Assembly: GCF_003665095.1 (NCBI RefSeq)
Contig: NZ_RCHV01000002.1
Span: 2,117,501 to 2,181,500 of the forward strand
Source: Streptomyces sp. Z26
GTDB lineage: Bacteria > Actinomycetota > Actinomycetes > Streptomycetales > Streptomycetaceae
DNA: 64,000 nt
Direction: 5' to 3'
Shown here: positions 35,134 to 43,983 of the stretch, one piece after another
Layout of the letters: each line of letters starts with the position of its first letter
How positions within the stretch are numbered: the first letter of the stretch is position 1
Notes under the pieces: model-generated
What the model saw: only the letters and a program-made list of their open reading frames with translations
Databases searched by the model: none
Told to the model about the DNA's origin: nothing
Made by a program: the position numbers and the translations under genes

Positions 35134-36588
35134 TCAGCCGACGGGCTCCTTGGCGTTCTCGCCGCTCGACGGGCCGCCGCCGAGCAGGACGTCCTGCTCG
35201 CGCCGCTTCAGCACCTGCCAGCCGACGGTGAGGCCGATGGCCCAGCCCACGGCGACGTACAGCGAGATCCGCGCGTCCTCGTCCATGGCGACGAGCACCA
35301 GCACGAAGATCAGGAACGCGAGCGCGATGGAGCTGGCGATCGCGCCGCCCGGCGCCCGGAAGGGCGAGCTGGGCAGGGTGCCGGCGACCACGGCGCGGCG
35401 GTAGAGGATGTGGCAGGTCAGGATGACGCACCAGGTCCAGATACCGGCGGCCGTGGAGACCGAGGTGACGTAGCCGAACGCCTTCTCCGGCACGAAGTAG
35501 TTGAGGACGACGCCGATGGCCATGACCGACACGGAGAGCGCGACGCCGTTGGCCGGGGCGTGACGGCGGTTGAGCTTGCCGAAGAGGCCCGGCGCCTGCT
35601 TGTTGGACGCGAGGTCGCGCAGCATGCGGCCGGTGGAGTACATGCCGGAGTTGCACGACGAGAGCGCGGCCGTGAGCACCACGAAGTTGACGATGCCCGC
35701 GCCCAGCGGGATGCCGATCTTGGCGAAGGCGGCCACGAACGGGCTGACGCCCGGCTCGAACTCGGTCCACTTCACGACGGACAGGATGACCAGCAGCGAG
35801 CCGACGTAGAAGATCGCGATACGCCAGGGCAGCGTGTTGATCGCCTTGGGCAGCGTCTTCTCCGGGTCCTCGCTCTCGGCCGCGGTGACGCCGACCAGCT
35901 CGACGGCGAGGTACGCGAACATGACGCCCTGGAGCGTCATCAGGCTGTCCCCGATGCCGTTCGGGAAGACGCCGCCGTGGTCCACCAGGTTCGAGGCGGT
36001 CGCGGTGTCACCGGCGTCGGAGAAGCCGAGGGTGAGCACGCCGAGGCCGATGACGATCATGCCGATGATCGCGGTGACCTTGATCATCGAGAACCAGAAC
36101 TCGACCTCGCCGAAGATCTTCACCGAGATCAGGTTCACGCCGAACAGCACGATCAGGAAGACCAGGGCGCTGAACCACTGGGGGATGTCCGGGAACCAGT
36201 AGTTGATGTAGATCGCCGAGGCGGTCAGCTCCGCCATGCCGGTCACGACCCACAGCAGCCAGTACGTCCAGCCGGTCGCGAAGCCGAAGAACGGGCCGAG
36301 GAACTCCCGCGCGTACTCGACGAAACCGCCGTCGACGTGCCGGTAGAGCAGCAGCTCGCCGAGGGCCCGCATGATGAGAAAGACGACGACGCCCGCGAGG
36401 GCGTACATCAGGATGATGCTCGGGCCGGCCTTCGCGATGTTCGCGCCGGCGCCCATGAAGAGGCCCACACCGATCGCGCCGCCGATGGCGATCATCTGGA
36501 CCTGCCGCGGGCCCAGTCCCCGTTCCAGCTCCTCGCCTGCGGGCTCGGGGGCCCCGGCTGAGGACGCCATGTCCTGCTCAGACTTCAT
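35134..36588 (-). CDS. APC superfamily amino acid permease
   Basis: A 484-residue membrane transporter. The APC signature appears at the first helix as QMIAIGGAIGVGLFMGAGANI, followed by GPSIILMYALAGVVVFLIMRALGEL. Twelve helices fit the amino-acid transporter family that includes CycA (D-Ser/D-Ala/Gly) and GABA permeases. ATG at 36588 begins the protein; an upstream in-frame extension is not conserved. It should be transcribed alone, ended by the hairpin at 35079-35114. Substrate: a small neutral amino acid is likely. Confidence 0.92.
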   Translation of the reverse strand: MKSEQDMASSAGAPEPAGEELERGLGPRQVQMIAIGGAIGVGLFMGAGANIAKAGPSIILMYALAGVVVFLIMRALGELLLYRHVDGGFVEYAREFLGPFFGFATGWTYWLLWVVTGMAELTASAIYINYWFPDIPQWFSALVFLIVLFGVNLISVKIFGEVEFWFSMIKVTAIIGMIVIGLGVLTLGFSDAGDTATASNLVDHGGVFPNGIGDSLMTLQGVMFAYLAVELVGVTAAESEDPEKTLPKAINTLPWRIAIFYVGSLLVILSVVKWTEFEPGVSPFVAAFAKIGIPLGAGIVNFVVLTAALSSCNSGMYSTGRMLRDLASNKQAPGLFGKLNRRHAPANGVALSVSVMAIGVVLNYFVPEKAFGYVTSVSTAAGIWTWCVILTCHILYRRAVVAGTLPSSPFRAPGGAIASSIALAFLIFVLVLVAMDEDARISLYVAVGWAIGLTVGWQVLKRREQDVLLGGGPSSGENAKEPVG

Positions 36589-36902
36589 TGGTGATGCGCC
36601 TTTCTCCACACCGGCTCCCCTCACGGAGCCGGTTCCGTACAGCCGGACGGAGCGTGCGTGCCGACGGACGACCGCCGGACGACACCGCGGCGCAGGGGCA
36701 GCGTCCGCGGCGATTTCGATCGTGCAGGTGTACCACGGCGGAAGGTTCCGATCGGGCACACGAATGTGCCCCACACCACACGAATCCATGGACAGAAAGG
36801 GACATCGGCCGTCAGATACAACCCCCGTGTTGGGCTGATCTTTACCTGGAATTGAGGGCCCTCTGAGCCTGGCCCGACAGCGCTCCGGAGCCCCTCGGGA
36901 AC
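36589..36902. other. Upstream region of the amino acid permease with a palindrome
   Basis: This region is less GC-rich than the genes and has no recognised gene. It holds GGGCACACGAATGTGCCC (36754-36771), a perfect 7-bp inverted repeat with a 4-bp centre, 166 bp before the permease start. It is a good operator candidate. Confidence 0.55.
36754..36771. promoter_or_regulatory. 18-bp palindromic operator candidate upstream of the permease
   Basis: The arms GGGCACA and TGTGCCC are exactly complementary around CGAA. Palindromes of this shape are typical of GntR, LacI or FadR-type repressors. No regulator gene is next to it. Confidence 0.5.
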
Positions 36903-37502
36903 TCAGCGTACGAGCGTCTCCACCAAGGTCTCCTGGAGGGCGCCGAGCCACAGGTACGCCATCACCATCGGCTTGCGCGGATCGCCGTCCGGGAGGTCGT
37001 ACAGCCCGCCGCCGCCCTCGTCGTCCGTGACCTCCAGCCGGGTGCCGATGGCGAGCCGCAGATCGTTCAACGTGCCCAGCCAGCAACGGGACTGAGCCGC
37101 CGTCAGCCGGAGCACCGCGCCGCCGTCGGCGCGCGCCGTGAGGGCGTCGAGGCCGTGGACGACGGCGAGGGCGTTCTCGCGCTTCCCGGCCCGCAGGTCG
37201 TTCTCGGTGAAGCGGCGGAAGTCCCGGGAGGCGGTGCGGGCGTCCTCGTCCTGGTCGCCGGGCCTGCTCTCCGGGTCGCGGTACGCGTCGGGGAAGAGGC
37301 GCGCGAGCACCGGGTCGGACGGGGGTTCACTCGGGCCCTCCGCGAACAGCGCGGCGAGCGGGTCGTCACCCTCGGCGGGCTCGTCGCCGGGGCCGACCAG
37401 CTCCAGCAGCTGGACGGCGAGGCTGCGCAGGATGGAGATCTCCACCTCGTCGAGCGCGAGCGCGGCGCCGCCGTCGGCGGTGGCCTCGAACTGCCCGGAC
37501 AT
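36903..37502 (-). CDS. DUF2017 family protein
   Basis: A 199-residue cytoplasmic protein of unknown function. The N terminus (LDEVEISILRSLAVQLLELVG) and the C-terminal AYLWLGALQETLVETL helix are the conserved parts of DUF2017; the middle is acidic and variable. It directly follows clpS, overlapping by one base (TGATG), and this pair is conserved in actinobacteria. This suggests a role related to the ClpS/ClpAP N-degron machinery, which is inference from linkage. Confidence 0.88.
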   Translation of the reverse strand: MSGQFEATADGGAALALDEVEISILRSLAVQLLELVGPGDEPAEGDDPLAALFAEGPSEPPSDPVLARLFPDAYRDPESRPGDQDEDARTASRDFRRFTENDLRAGKRENALAVVHGLDALTARADGGAVLRLTAAQSRCWLGTLNDLRLAIGTRLEVTDDEGGGGLYDLPDGDPRKPMVMAYLWLGALQETLVETLVR

Positions 37503-37813
37503 CAGCGCTCCCGGGTGAGGGTCGCCCAGAGGCCGTACCCGTGCATGGCCTGCACGTCGCGCTCCATCTCCTCGCGGCTGCCCGTGGAGACGACCGCGCG
37601 GCCCTTGTGGTGGACGTCCATCATCAGCTCCTTCGCCTTCTCCTTGGGGTAGCCGAAGTAGCTCTGGAAGACGTAGGTCACGTAACTCATCAGGTTCACG
37701 GGGTCGTTGTGGACGACGGTCGCCCAGGGGACGTCCGACTCGGGCACCTCGTAGGGCGCCTCGCTCGACTCCGGACGCTCGATCTCCGTGGGGGCGACAC
37801 TCACGGGTTCCAT
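37502..37813 (-). CDS. clpS: ATP-dependent Clp protease adaptor ClpS
   Basis: A 103-residue adaptor that hands proteins with destabilising N termini to the ClpA/ClpC unfoldase. The family core is VVHNDPVNLMSYVTYVF, whose Asn-Asp and hydrophobic pocket recognise the N-degron, followed by a KAKELMMDVHHKGRAVV helix. A 30-residue disordered, acidic/Pro-rich extension precedes it. It is co-translated with the DUF2017 gene (1-bp overlap) and stands divergent from pncB. Confidence 0.94.
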   Translation of the reverse strand: MEPVSVAPTEIERPESSEAPYEVPESDVPWATVVHNDPVNLMSYVTYVFQSYFGYPKEKAKELMMDVHHKGRAVVSTGSREEMERDVQAMHGYGLWATLTRER

Positions 37814-37910
37814 GCTGCCACCCCGGGGGGTGTCCCGCGCAAACGGCTCCCGTCCGGGTGGACACGGAGAGTCATGCCCATGGATATCGTCACTCTGACG
37901 AAATCTGCGG

Positions 37911-37916
37911 TAGCAT
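37911..37916 (+). promoter_or_regulatory. -10 box of pncB, probably leaderless
   Basis: TAGCAT ends 7 nt before the ATG at 37924. There is no Shine-Dalgarno sequence in between or upstream. The geometry (TAnnnT then about seven bases to the start codon) is what leaderless Streptomyces transcripts show. The -35 is weak (GTCACT about 16 bp upstream). Confidence 0.55.
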
Positions 37917-37923
37917 GGCCCGT

Positions 37924-39267
37924 ATGAACACTGCTGAGCTGGAACTGCCGGTGTCCGTGCCGTCCACGGCGCTCTTCACCGACCAGTACGAGCTGACGAT
38001 GCTCCAGGCGGCGCTCCGCTCCGGTACGGCGCACCGGCGGTCCGTCTTCGAGGTCTTCACCCGCCGCCTCCCCGAGGGCCGCCGGTACGGCGTGGTCGCC
38101 GGGACCGGCCGCGTGCTCGACGCGGTGGAGAACTTCCGCTTCGGCCCGGACGTGCTCGACTTCCTGCGCTCCCGCGCGGTCGTCGACGAGGCCACCCTGA
38201 GCTGGCTCGCGGACTACCGCTTCGGCGGCGACATCCACGGCTACCCCGAGGGCGAGGTGTACTTCCCCGGCTCCCCCGTCCTGCGCGTCGAGGGCACCTT
38301 CGCGGAGTGCGTGCTGCTGGAGACCGTCGTCCTGTCGATCCTCAACCACGACTCCGCCGTCGCCGCCGCCGCGTCCCGCATGGCCGTCGCCGCCGGGGAC
38401 CGGCCGCTGGTCGAGATGGGGGCCCGGCGCACCCACGAGCTGGCGGCGGTGGCCGCGTCGCGCGCCGCGTACGTCGGCGGCTTCAGCCGGACCTCCGACC
38501 TGGCGGCCGGGTTCCGCTACGGCATCCCCACCTCCGGCACCAGCGCGCACGCCTTCACGCTGCTGCACGACAGCGAGCGGGACGCGTTCACGGCGCAGGT
38601 CGAGTCGCTGGGGCGCGGCACGACGCTGCTGGTCGACACGTACGACGTGGCCGAGGCGGTCCGTACGGCCGTGGAGGTCGCCGGGCCGGACCTGGGCGCC
38701 GTACGGATCGACTCCGGCGACCTGCTGCTGGTCGCCCACCGGGTACGGCAGCAGCTGGACGAGCTGGGCGCGCGGGACACCCGGATCGTGGTGACGAGCG
38801 ACCTGGACGAGTACGCCATCGCGTCGCTGGCGGCGGCGCCGGTCGACTCGTACGGCGTCGGCACGCAGCTGGTGACCGGGAGCGGGCACCCGACGTGCTC
38901 GATGGTCTACAAGCTGGTCGCGCGCGCGGACGACGCGGACGACGGCGGTACGGGCGGCGGGGGCGCGCTGCGGCCCGTCGCGAAGCGGAGCCTCGGCGGC
39001 AAGTCCACCGTGGGCGGCGCGAAGTGGGCCGCCCGGCCCCGCGACGCGGACGGCGTCGCGCGCGCCGAGGTGCTCGGTACGGGCGCGCTGCCGGAGGAGC
39101 TGGCGGACGTGCGGCTCCAGGTGCCGCTGGTGCGCGCGGGGCGGACGATCGGCCGCGAACCGCTGGACGCGGCGCGCGACCGGCACCGCGCCGCGCTGGC
39201 CGGGTTGCCGCTGTCCGCGACGCAGCTGTCGCGGGGCGAGCCCGTGCTGCCGACGGAGCAGCGGTGA
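37924..39267 (+). CDS. pncB: Nicotinate phosphoribosyltransferase
   Basis: A 447-residue enzyme of NAD salvage that converts nicotinic acid and PRPP to nicotinate mononucleotide. The start FTDQYELTMLQAALRSGTAHR and the FEVFTRRLPEGRRYGVVAG segment are family marks; the catalytic core has MGARRTHE, GGFSRTSDLAAG and the phosphate loop around VRIDSGDLLLV. The C-terminal part is Gly-rich and variable. ATG at 37924 was chosen because of the promoter geometry. The nicotinamidase gene pncA follows, so the pair turns nicotinamide into NAD precursor. Confidence 0.95.
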   Translation: MNTAELELPVSVPSTALFTDQYELTMLQAALRSGTAHRRSVFEVFTRRLPEGRRYGVVAGTGRVLDAVENFRFGPDVLDFLRSRAVVDEATLSWLADYRFGGDIHGYPEGEVYFPGSPVLRVEGTFAECVLLETVVLSILNHDSAVAAAASRMAVAAGDRPLVEMGARRTHELAAVAASRAAYVGGFSRTSDLAAGFRYGIPTSGTSAHAFTLLHDSERDAFTAQVESLGRGTTLLVDTYDVAEAVRTAVEVAGPDLGAVRIDSGDLLLVAHRVRQQLDELGARDTRIVVTSDLDEYAIASLAAAPVDSYGVGTQLVTGSGHPTCSMVYKLVARADDADDGGTGGGGALRPVAKRSLGGKSTVGGAKWAARPRDADGVARAEVLGTGALPEELADVRLQVPLVRAGRTIGREPLDAARDRHRAALAGLPLSATQLSRGEPVLPTEQR

Positions 39268-39272
39268 CGGGC

Positions 39273-39392
39273 GACCGCCCGCGGCGCGGGCGTTCCGGCG
39301 GTCCGCGCGGTGGGGGTTCCGGCGGGCTCCGGCGCGGGCGTTCCGGCGGGCTCCGGCGCGGGCGTTCCGGCGGGCTCCGGCGCGAGGGTTTC
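39273..39392. repeat. 24-bp tandem repeat array after pncB
   Basis: Five units of 24 bp run from 39273 to 39392. The third and fourth (39321-39344, 39345-39368) are identical: GGCGGGCTCCGGCGCGGGCG then TTCC. The others differ by a few bases, and a sixth degenerate unit follows. It begins 6 nt after the pncB stop codon. On the minus strand it would spell PEPAGTPA repeats, but no gene supports that. Confidence 0.85.
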
Positions 39393-39505
39393 GACGGTCC
39401 GCGGCGCGGGACACAGGGGTACCGGCCGCGGCGTGCGGCACCGGGTGAATACTCTCGGACACGGTGGCGGAGCCACCCCCCATCCCCGGCCGAAAGGTGT
39501 GCGCC

Positions 39506-40093
39506 ATGCACCGGGCACTGATCATCGTCGACGTGCAGAACGACTTCTGCGAGGGCGGCAGCCTCGCGGTCGCGGGCGGCGCGGACGTCGCCGCCGCCAT
39601 CACCGAGCTGGTCGGCGCCGCGACGCCCGGCTACCGGCACGTGGTCGCCACCCGCGACCTGCACATCGAGCCCGGCGACCACTTCTCCGACCAGCCGGAC
39701 TACGTCGACTCGTGGCCCCCGCACTGCGTCGCGGGCACCGAGGGCGTCGGCTTCCACCCCAACTTCGCCCCCGCCATGGCCTCCGGCGCGGTCGAGGCGG
39801 TCTTCGACAAGGGCGCGTACTCGGCGGCGTACAGCGGCTTCGAGGGCGCGGACGAGAACGGCGTGGCGCTGGGCGACTGGCTGCGGCAGCGGGACGTGCG
39901 GGAGGTGGACGTCGTGGGCCTCGCCACGGACCACTGCGTACGGGCGACCGCGCGGGACGCGGCGGCGGCGGGCTTCCGTACGCACGTGCTGCTGGAGCTG
40001 ACCGCGGGCGTCGCGGCGGAGACGACGGAACGGGCGTTGGCGGAGCTGCGCGACGCGGGCGTGGAGCTGACGGGCGAGCCCGTCGTGCGCTGA
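39506..40093 (+). CDS. pncA: Nicotinamidase (isochorismatase family)
   Basis: A 195-residue cytoplasmic hydrolase that deamidates nicotinamide to nicotinate. The catalytic triad is present: Asp in IIVDVQNDFCEGG, Lys in VFDKGAYSAA and Cys in GLATDHCVRATARD. The metal-site motif HIEPGDHF is complete. ATG at 39506 follows GAAAGG. It is downstream of pncB, separated by the 24-bp repeat, and completes the nicotinamide salvage route. Confidence 0.95.
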   Translation: MHRALIIVDVQNDFCEGGSLAVAGGADVAAAITELVGAATPGYRHVVATRDLHIEPGDHFSDQPDYVDSWPPHCVAGTEGVGFHPNFAPAMASGAVEAVFDKGAYSAAYSGFEGADENGVALGDWLRQRDVREVDVVGLATDHCVRATARDAAAAGFRTHVLLELTAGVAAETTERALAELRDAGVELTGEPVVR

Positions 40094-40134
40094 GCGACCG
40101 CCGGGCGGGGCCCCGGGGCCCGTGGGCCGGGCGC

Positions 40135-40806
40135 TCAGCCCCCCGCGGGCCGGGCGCCCGGTGCCCGTGACGCGTGCGCGTGGTGGTGCCGCAGCAGCGT
40201 GCCTATCGGGTGCCACGCCTCGGTCTCGTCGCCCGGCCGGGCCCGCCAGACCAGCCCGTCGGGGTGGTGCAGCACGGCGGTGATCTCGTCGGGCGTCGGC
40301 GGCTGGGTGTTGCCCCGCAGGTAGACGGCGCGGAGGCCGAGGTTCCGCAGCCGGGTCAGGGCGCGGGCGCGGTTGCCCGCGTGCACCAGCACCCGTACGC
40401 ACGGCTCCTCGGGGGCGGCCAGGACGCCCGTGCGCGGGGCGGCGGCGCGCACGGTACGGGCCGCGTCGGCGTGGGCGGACCAGCGGCGCCGCTCGGGCGC
40501 CCACGGGTCGTCCGGCGACAGGCGGTGGCGCCACGGCGCGGGCGCGCCCTGGGGCGCGGCCGTCGCGCCCGGCCCGGCGGGCCACGGCACGGGCGCCGTA
40601 CGGCGGTCGCCGCGCGCGTGCGGCGCGGCGGCGACGGCGCGCGGGTCGGCGCCGGGCGGCGCCGCGCCGGGGGCGGGCCCCGGCGGCCCGCCGGTGGCGG
40701 CGGCCGACGTGCCCGGCGCCGGAGCCGCGCCCGCACCCGGGCTCGGCAGTGACAGCGCGACGATCACACTGCCGTCCGGAAGCTGGGCGAATCCGCCTAC
40801 AGCCAT
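40135..40806 (-). CDS. Conserved streptomycete protein of unknown function
   Basis: A 223-residue protein not recognised. The first 25 residues (GGFAQLPDGSVIVALSL) look conserved; a long Pro/Ala/Gly-rich middle follows. The C-terminal 90 residues form a compact globular part: VRVLVHAGNRARALTRLRNL, then VYLRGNTQPPTPDEITAVL, then GDETEAWHPIGTLL. This could be a small alpha/beta ligand-binding domain, but no function can be named. ATG at 40806 has GGGGAG upstream; an in-frame ATG at 40857 would add 17 residues. Confidence 0.7.
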   Translation of the reverse strand: MAVGGFAQLPDGSVIVALSLPSPGAGAAPAPGTSAAATGGPPGPAPGAAPPGADPRAVAAAPHARGDRRTAPVPWPAGPGATAAPQGAPAPWRHRLSPDDPWAPERRRWSAHADAARTVRAAAPRTGVLAAPEEPCVRVLVHAGNRARALTRLRNLGLRAVYLRGNTQPPTPDEITAVLHHPDGLVWRARPGDETEAWHPIGTLLRHHHAHASRAPGARPAGG

Positions 40807-40864
40807 GATCAACAACTCCCCCGCAGACTGGTCGTCAGAAGAACCTCGTGGGGGCATCTAAACG

Positions 40865-40902
40865 TGATCGGCCGCTCCCCGCCAGGGGGTAGCGGCCGAT
40901 CA
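40865..40902 (-). terminator. Hairpin between the M6 protease and the unknown gene
   Basis: Complementary 12-nt arms (TGATCGGCCGCT and AGCGGCCGATCA) around a 14-nt loop. Located 25 nt past the protease stop codon on the minus strand. Confidence 0.75.
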
Positions 40903-40926
40903 TGTTTTGACCTGCAACGATGCAAA

Positions 40927-43308
40927 TCAGCGCTTCGAGGGTCCCACCCCGACCGTGATCGACTTACCGTTCCAGGGCTGCTTCAGGATGCTGATCCGGG
41001 TGTTCGTGTCCGGCACCTTCACACCCGCCTGCGGGTTGCTCTCGTACCAGTACGTCCCCTTGTGGTCGTCGAATACCGGAGTGCCCCACTTCGACTTCAC
41101 GACGGTCTTCTTGCCGTTCGTGTGGAGGTTCATCCCGTTCGACGGGTACCAGCTGAAGGGCGAGTCGTACGCCTGCACCCGCCCGCGCATCAGGCTGTCG
41201 TCGTGCTTCCAGCGCTCCGGCTTGGCGTGCGCGTCGATCGGCAGGATCAGGCCCTCACCAGGGTGGACACCGACGTTGTTGTCCGCCTGCGAGGTGTCCC
41301 AGAGCCAGAGCAGCAGGCCCTTCTGGTAGTCGTAGCGCTCGACCCAGTCCGGGCGGGTCGAGGCCCAGCCGAAGTTGTACGGGCCGTGCGCGAGCGACTT
41401 GTCATAGCCGACGTGCTGCCGGTTCTCGGCGATGTAGAACTGCTCGTAGTCCTTCGTGAAGGACTCACCGATGCGCGAGAAGCCGGTCGCCGTCCAGCCG
41501 TTGTCGTCCGCCTCGGCGCCGTCCTCGAAGACCTTCTCGCCGTCCGCGGTGACCGAGAGCGCGTCCGCGGCGAAGCCCTTCTGGGCCACTCCACCGTCCG
41601 TCAGATAACGGAAGCGAACGTCGATCTTCTTGCCCGCGTAGGCGTCCAGCGGGAAGACGAGGTCGCGGTACGACTCCGACACACCGCTCAGCGCGGGGCG
41701 GTCGCCGCCGTCGCGCGGGATGGCCTCGCCGTCCGAGGTGCCGTCCAGGGGCGTCCAGTTGGCGCCGCCGTCGGTGGAGACCTCGGTGTAGAGGAAGTCG
41801 TAGTTCTCCTCGATGTCCCACCAGCCCTTGAGACCGAGCGAGGCGCTCGACTTGCCCGTGAGGTCCACGGAACGGCTCAGGGTGTTGCGCAGGTCGTCAC
41901 CGCTGCCGCTCCACCACTGGTGCTCACCCTCGGCGGGCTTGGTGATGGTGGTGGTGACCTTCTTCTTCGGCAACTCCACCATGAGCGCCTGGGGGTTCTT
42001 CGTCTGGTAGCTCTGATACCCCAGCTTGTGCGTGGACTTGGTGGCCGCCTTCGCGGACTCGTAGTCCAGCCAGCCCAGTTGGAACTTGTCCCAGGCGTTC
42101 AGGTCGCCCGCCGAGTCACCGATCGCGTCCTTGCCCTTGTTGAGCCAGGAGCCCGAGGACATCAGGGACCAGAAGCCGACCGAGTTCTCGCCGGTGCCCG
42201 TCGTGTCGTAGTGGTCCGGCAGGCCGAGGTCGTGGCCGTACTCGTGGGCGAAGACGCCGAGTCCGCCGTTCTCCGGCTGCGCGGTGTAGTCACCGACCCA
42301 GATGCCGGTGTCACCGATCTCCGTACCGCCCGACTTGTTGCCCTCGGGGCCGGTGTGGCCCGCGTCGGTGCCGTACGCGTACCAGCGGTGCGCCCAGATC
42401 GCGTCCTCGCCCTGGACGCCGCCGCCGGCGGACTCGTCCTCACCGGCGTGGATGAACTGGAAGTGGTCGATGTAGCCGTCGGGCTCGTTGAAGTCGCCGT
42501 CGCCGTCGAAGTCGTAGCGGTCCCACTTGTCGTACTCCGCTATGGAGTCCGCTATCTCCTCGTCCGAACGGCCTTCCGCCTTCTGGCCCTTCACCCACGC
42601 CTCGACGCCGTCGCGGATCGCGTCCCAGACGGTCGGGCAGGTGGTGTCGCCGCAGTAGTTGGAGCCGTAACGCGCCTCGTTGTAGTCGACCTTGACCCAG
42701 TCGGAGACGGCGCCCTCGACGGAGTAGCGGCCGGAGGACTGCTTCTCGTAGTACGTCTTGAGGGAGTCGGTGCCCTCCCCGAAGTAGATGTCCTCGAAGT
42801 GCTCGCGGTCGAAGTCCTCCTTCCAGTACGTCGAGTTGTCGTCCTTGCGGTCCGGCTTCGCGATCTTGTTGTGCAGCGGACCGGCGTCACCGCCGTACTC
42901 CGGGTCGACCTTGTCGCCGAACTCGACGAGGATGGTGAAGATCTTGTCCGTCTTCTCCCGGGCCAGCTCGACGTACTTGTCGTCGCCGAGCTTCATCACC
43001 TTGGAGTCCTTGCGGGTGAAGGTGTCGACGTCACCCTTCTCCCCGTCGCCCGCGGCGAGTTTGGTGAGGGCCGCCTGACGCTCCGCGCGCTGCTTGGCGC
43101 TGAACGGACCGTCCAGATTGTGGCTGTGCTCCTCGCCGCCGTGCCCCGCGTCGTCCGCGTGACCGGCCTGCCCCGCCTGCTGTTTCGGCTGGGCGTCCGG
43201 CTGGGCCTGCGCGGTCCCGGCGGGCAGCAGCACCGCGGCACCGACAGCCGCGAGCACGGTGGCCAGCGCCGCCGAGGTGGATCTGATGGATCTCCGTCTG
43301 CTGTTCAC
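40927..43308 (-). CDS. Secreted M6 family metalloprotease (immune inhibitor A-type)
   Basis: A 793-residue extracellular zinc protease. A signal peptide (RRRSIRSTSAALATVLAAV, ending near TAQA) is followed by a His/Asp/Gly-rich propeptide and the catalytic domain with zinc motif HEYGH in VFAHEYGHDLGLPDHYD (about residue 355-370). An acidic calcium-like loop (YDFDGDGDFNEPDGY) lies before it. After the catalytic part come a beta-rich region (KGWWDIEENYDFLYTE) and an Ig/CBM-like C-terminal part. Immune inhibitor A of Bacillus is the reference. GTG at 43308 has GGAGGA upstream. Confidence 0.93.
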   Translation of the reverse strand: MNSRRRSIRSTSAALATVLAAVGAAVLLPAGTAQAQPDAQPKQQAGQAGHADDAGHGGEEHSHNLDGPFSAKQRAERQAALTKLAAGDGEKGDVDTFTRKDSKVMKLGDDKYVELAREKTDKIFTILVEFGDKVDPEYGGDAGPLHNKIAKPDRKDDNSTYWKEDFDREHFEDIYFGEGTDSLKTYYEKQSSGRYSVEGAVSDWVKVDYNEARYGSNYCGDTTCPTVWDAIRDGVEAWVKGQKAEGRSDEEIADSIAEYDKWDRYDFDGDGDFNEPDGYIDHFQFIHAGEDESAGGGVQGEDAIWAHRWYAYGTDAGHTGPEGNKSGGTEIGDTGIWVGDYTAQPENGGLGVFAHEYGHDLGLPDHYDTTGTGENSVGFWSLMSSGSWLNKGKDAIGDSAGDLNAWDKFQLGWLDYESAKAATKSTHKLGYQSYQTKNPQALMVELPKKKVTTTITKPAEGEHQWWSGSGDDLRNTLSRSVDLTGKSSASLGLKGWWDIEENYDFLYTEVSTDGGANWTPLDGTSDGEAIPRDGGDRPALSGVSESYRDLVFPLDAYAGKKIDVRFRYLTDGGVAQKGFAADALSVTADGEKVFEDGAEADDNGWTATGFSRIGESFTKDYEQFYIAENRQHVGYDKSLAHGPYNFGWASTRPDWVERYDYQKGLLLWLWDTSQADNNVGVHPGEGLILPIDAHAKPERWKHDDSLMRGRVQAYDSPFSWYPSNGMNLHTNGKKTVVKSKWGTPVFDDHKGTYWYESNPQAGVKVPDTNTRISILKQPWNGKSITVGVGPSKR

Positions 43309-43629
43309 CAGTCGGTGTCCTCCCGTGAAAATGCAGTGAACTTGACGGGAAGCATTCGACCGGAGTGTCACGGGAAAAGACAGCCCTTGATTAAACAGGG
43401 AGCACAGCAGTAGGTTGCTGCGTCCATCTGTCGGGATGCCCGCAGACCCCGTGCGCCCGTGCGCCCCCCGTGCAACGGCGACGTGGGTGAGGTCACGCTT
43501 ACCGTGGCACCTGGTGGGCAATTCGCATCGTAGAGTCGTTCGACGGCGCGCATCCACACCGGTCGTCCGACTCCGCGTACTTCCCGTACGCCCCGTACTC
43601 CCGACAGTCTCCTGAGGACGGATACCGCC
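43309..43629. other. Divergent intergenic region, M6 protease / small membrane protein
   Basis: About 320 bp with no recognised gene. The plus-strand gene has GAGGA upstream of its ATG. The stretch 43340-43420 is less GC-rich than average, as expected of promoter DNA. No operator was identified. Confidence 0.4.
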
Positions 43630-43983
43630 ATGCCGCGTCCGACCCCCGCACAGCTCGCCTACGGTTCGGTCACCGTCGTCTCCTCGACACTCGCCATGCT
43701 GCTGCTCTCGGGGGTCACCTCGGGCGCGGGCGTCATGGTGATCGCCGTGGCGGCGCTCGCGTCGGGACTCCTCGTCGCCCTCACCGCGCCCCTGGCCCGT
43801 ACGGCCCTCGGCTCGCGCGGCCGCGCGACCGCACCGGCCGCCACCGCGCCCACCGCCTCCACCGCCGCGGCCGCGACCGCCGCACCGGCGGCGGCGCGTA
43901 CGGCGGACGACGGGCCGTCGGCCCGGGTGCGCCACGGGCGGCCCGCCGGGGTGCGCCCGCAGGTGTCGTCCGCGCGCCGCTGA
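43630..43983 (+). CDS. Small two-helix membrane protein
   Basis: A 117-residue protein with two hydrophobic segments (VTVVSSTLAMLLLSGVTSG and VMVIAVAALASGLLVALTA) and an Ala/Thr-rich then basic C-terminal tail. No family was recognised. The ribosome site is GAGGACGG. It stands between the M6 protease and the RDD genes, facing the latter. Confidence 0.65.
   Translation: MPRPTPAQLAYGSVTVVSSTLAMLLLSGVTSGAGVMVIAVAALASGLLVALTAPLARTALGSRGRATAPAATAPTASTAAAATAAPAAARTADDGPSARVRHGRPAGVRPQVSSARR

Noticed and set aside
38907-39518. Minus-strand frame with PEPAGTPA repeats over the 24-bp array.
   Set aside because: It is antisense to pncB for most of its length and has no recognisable domain; the repeat is explained as a minisatellite.
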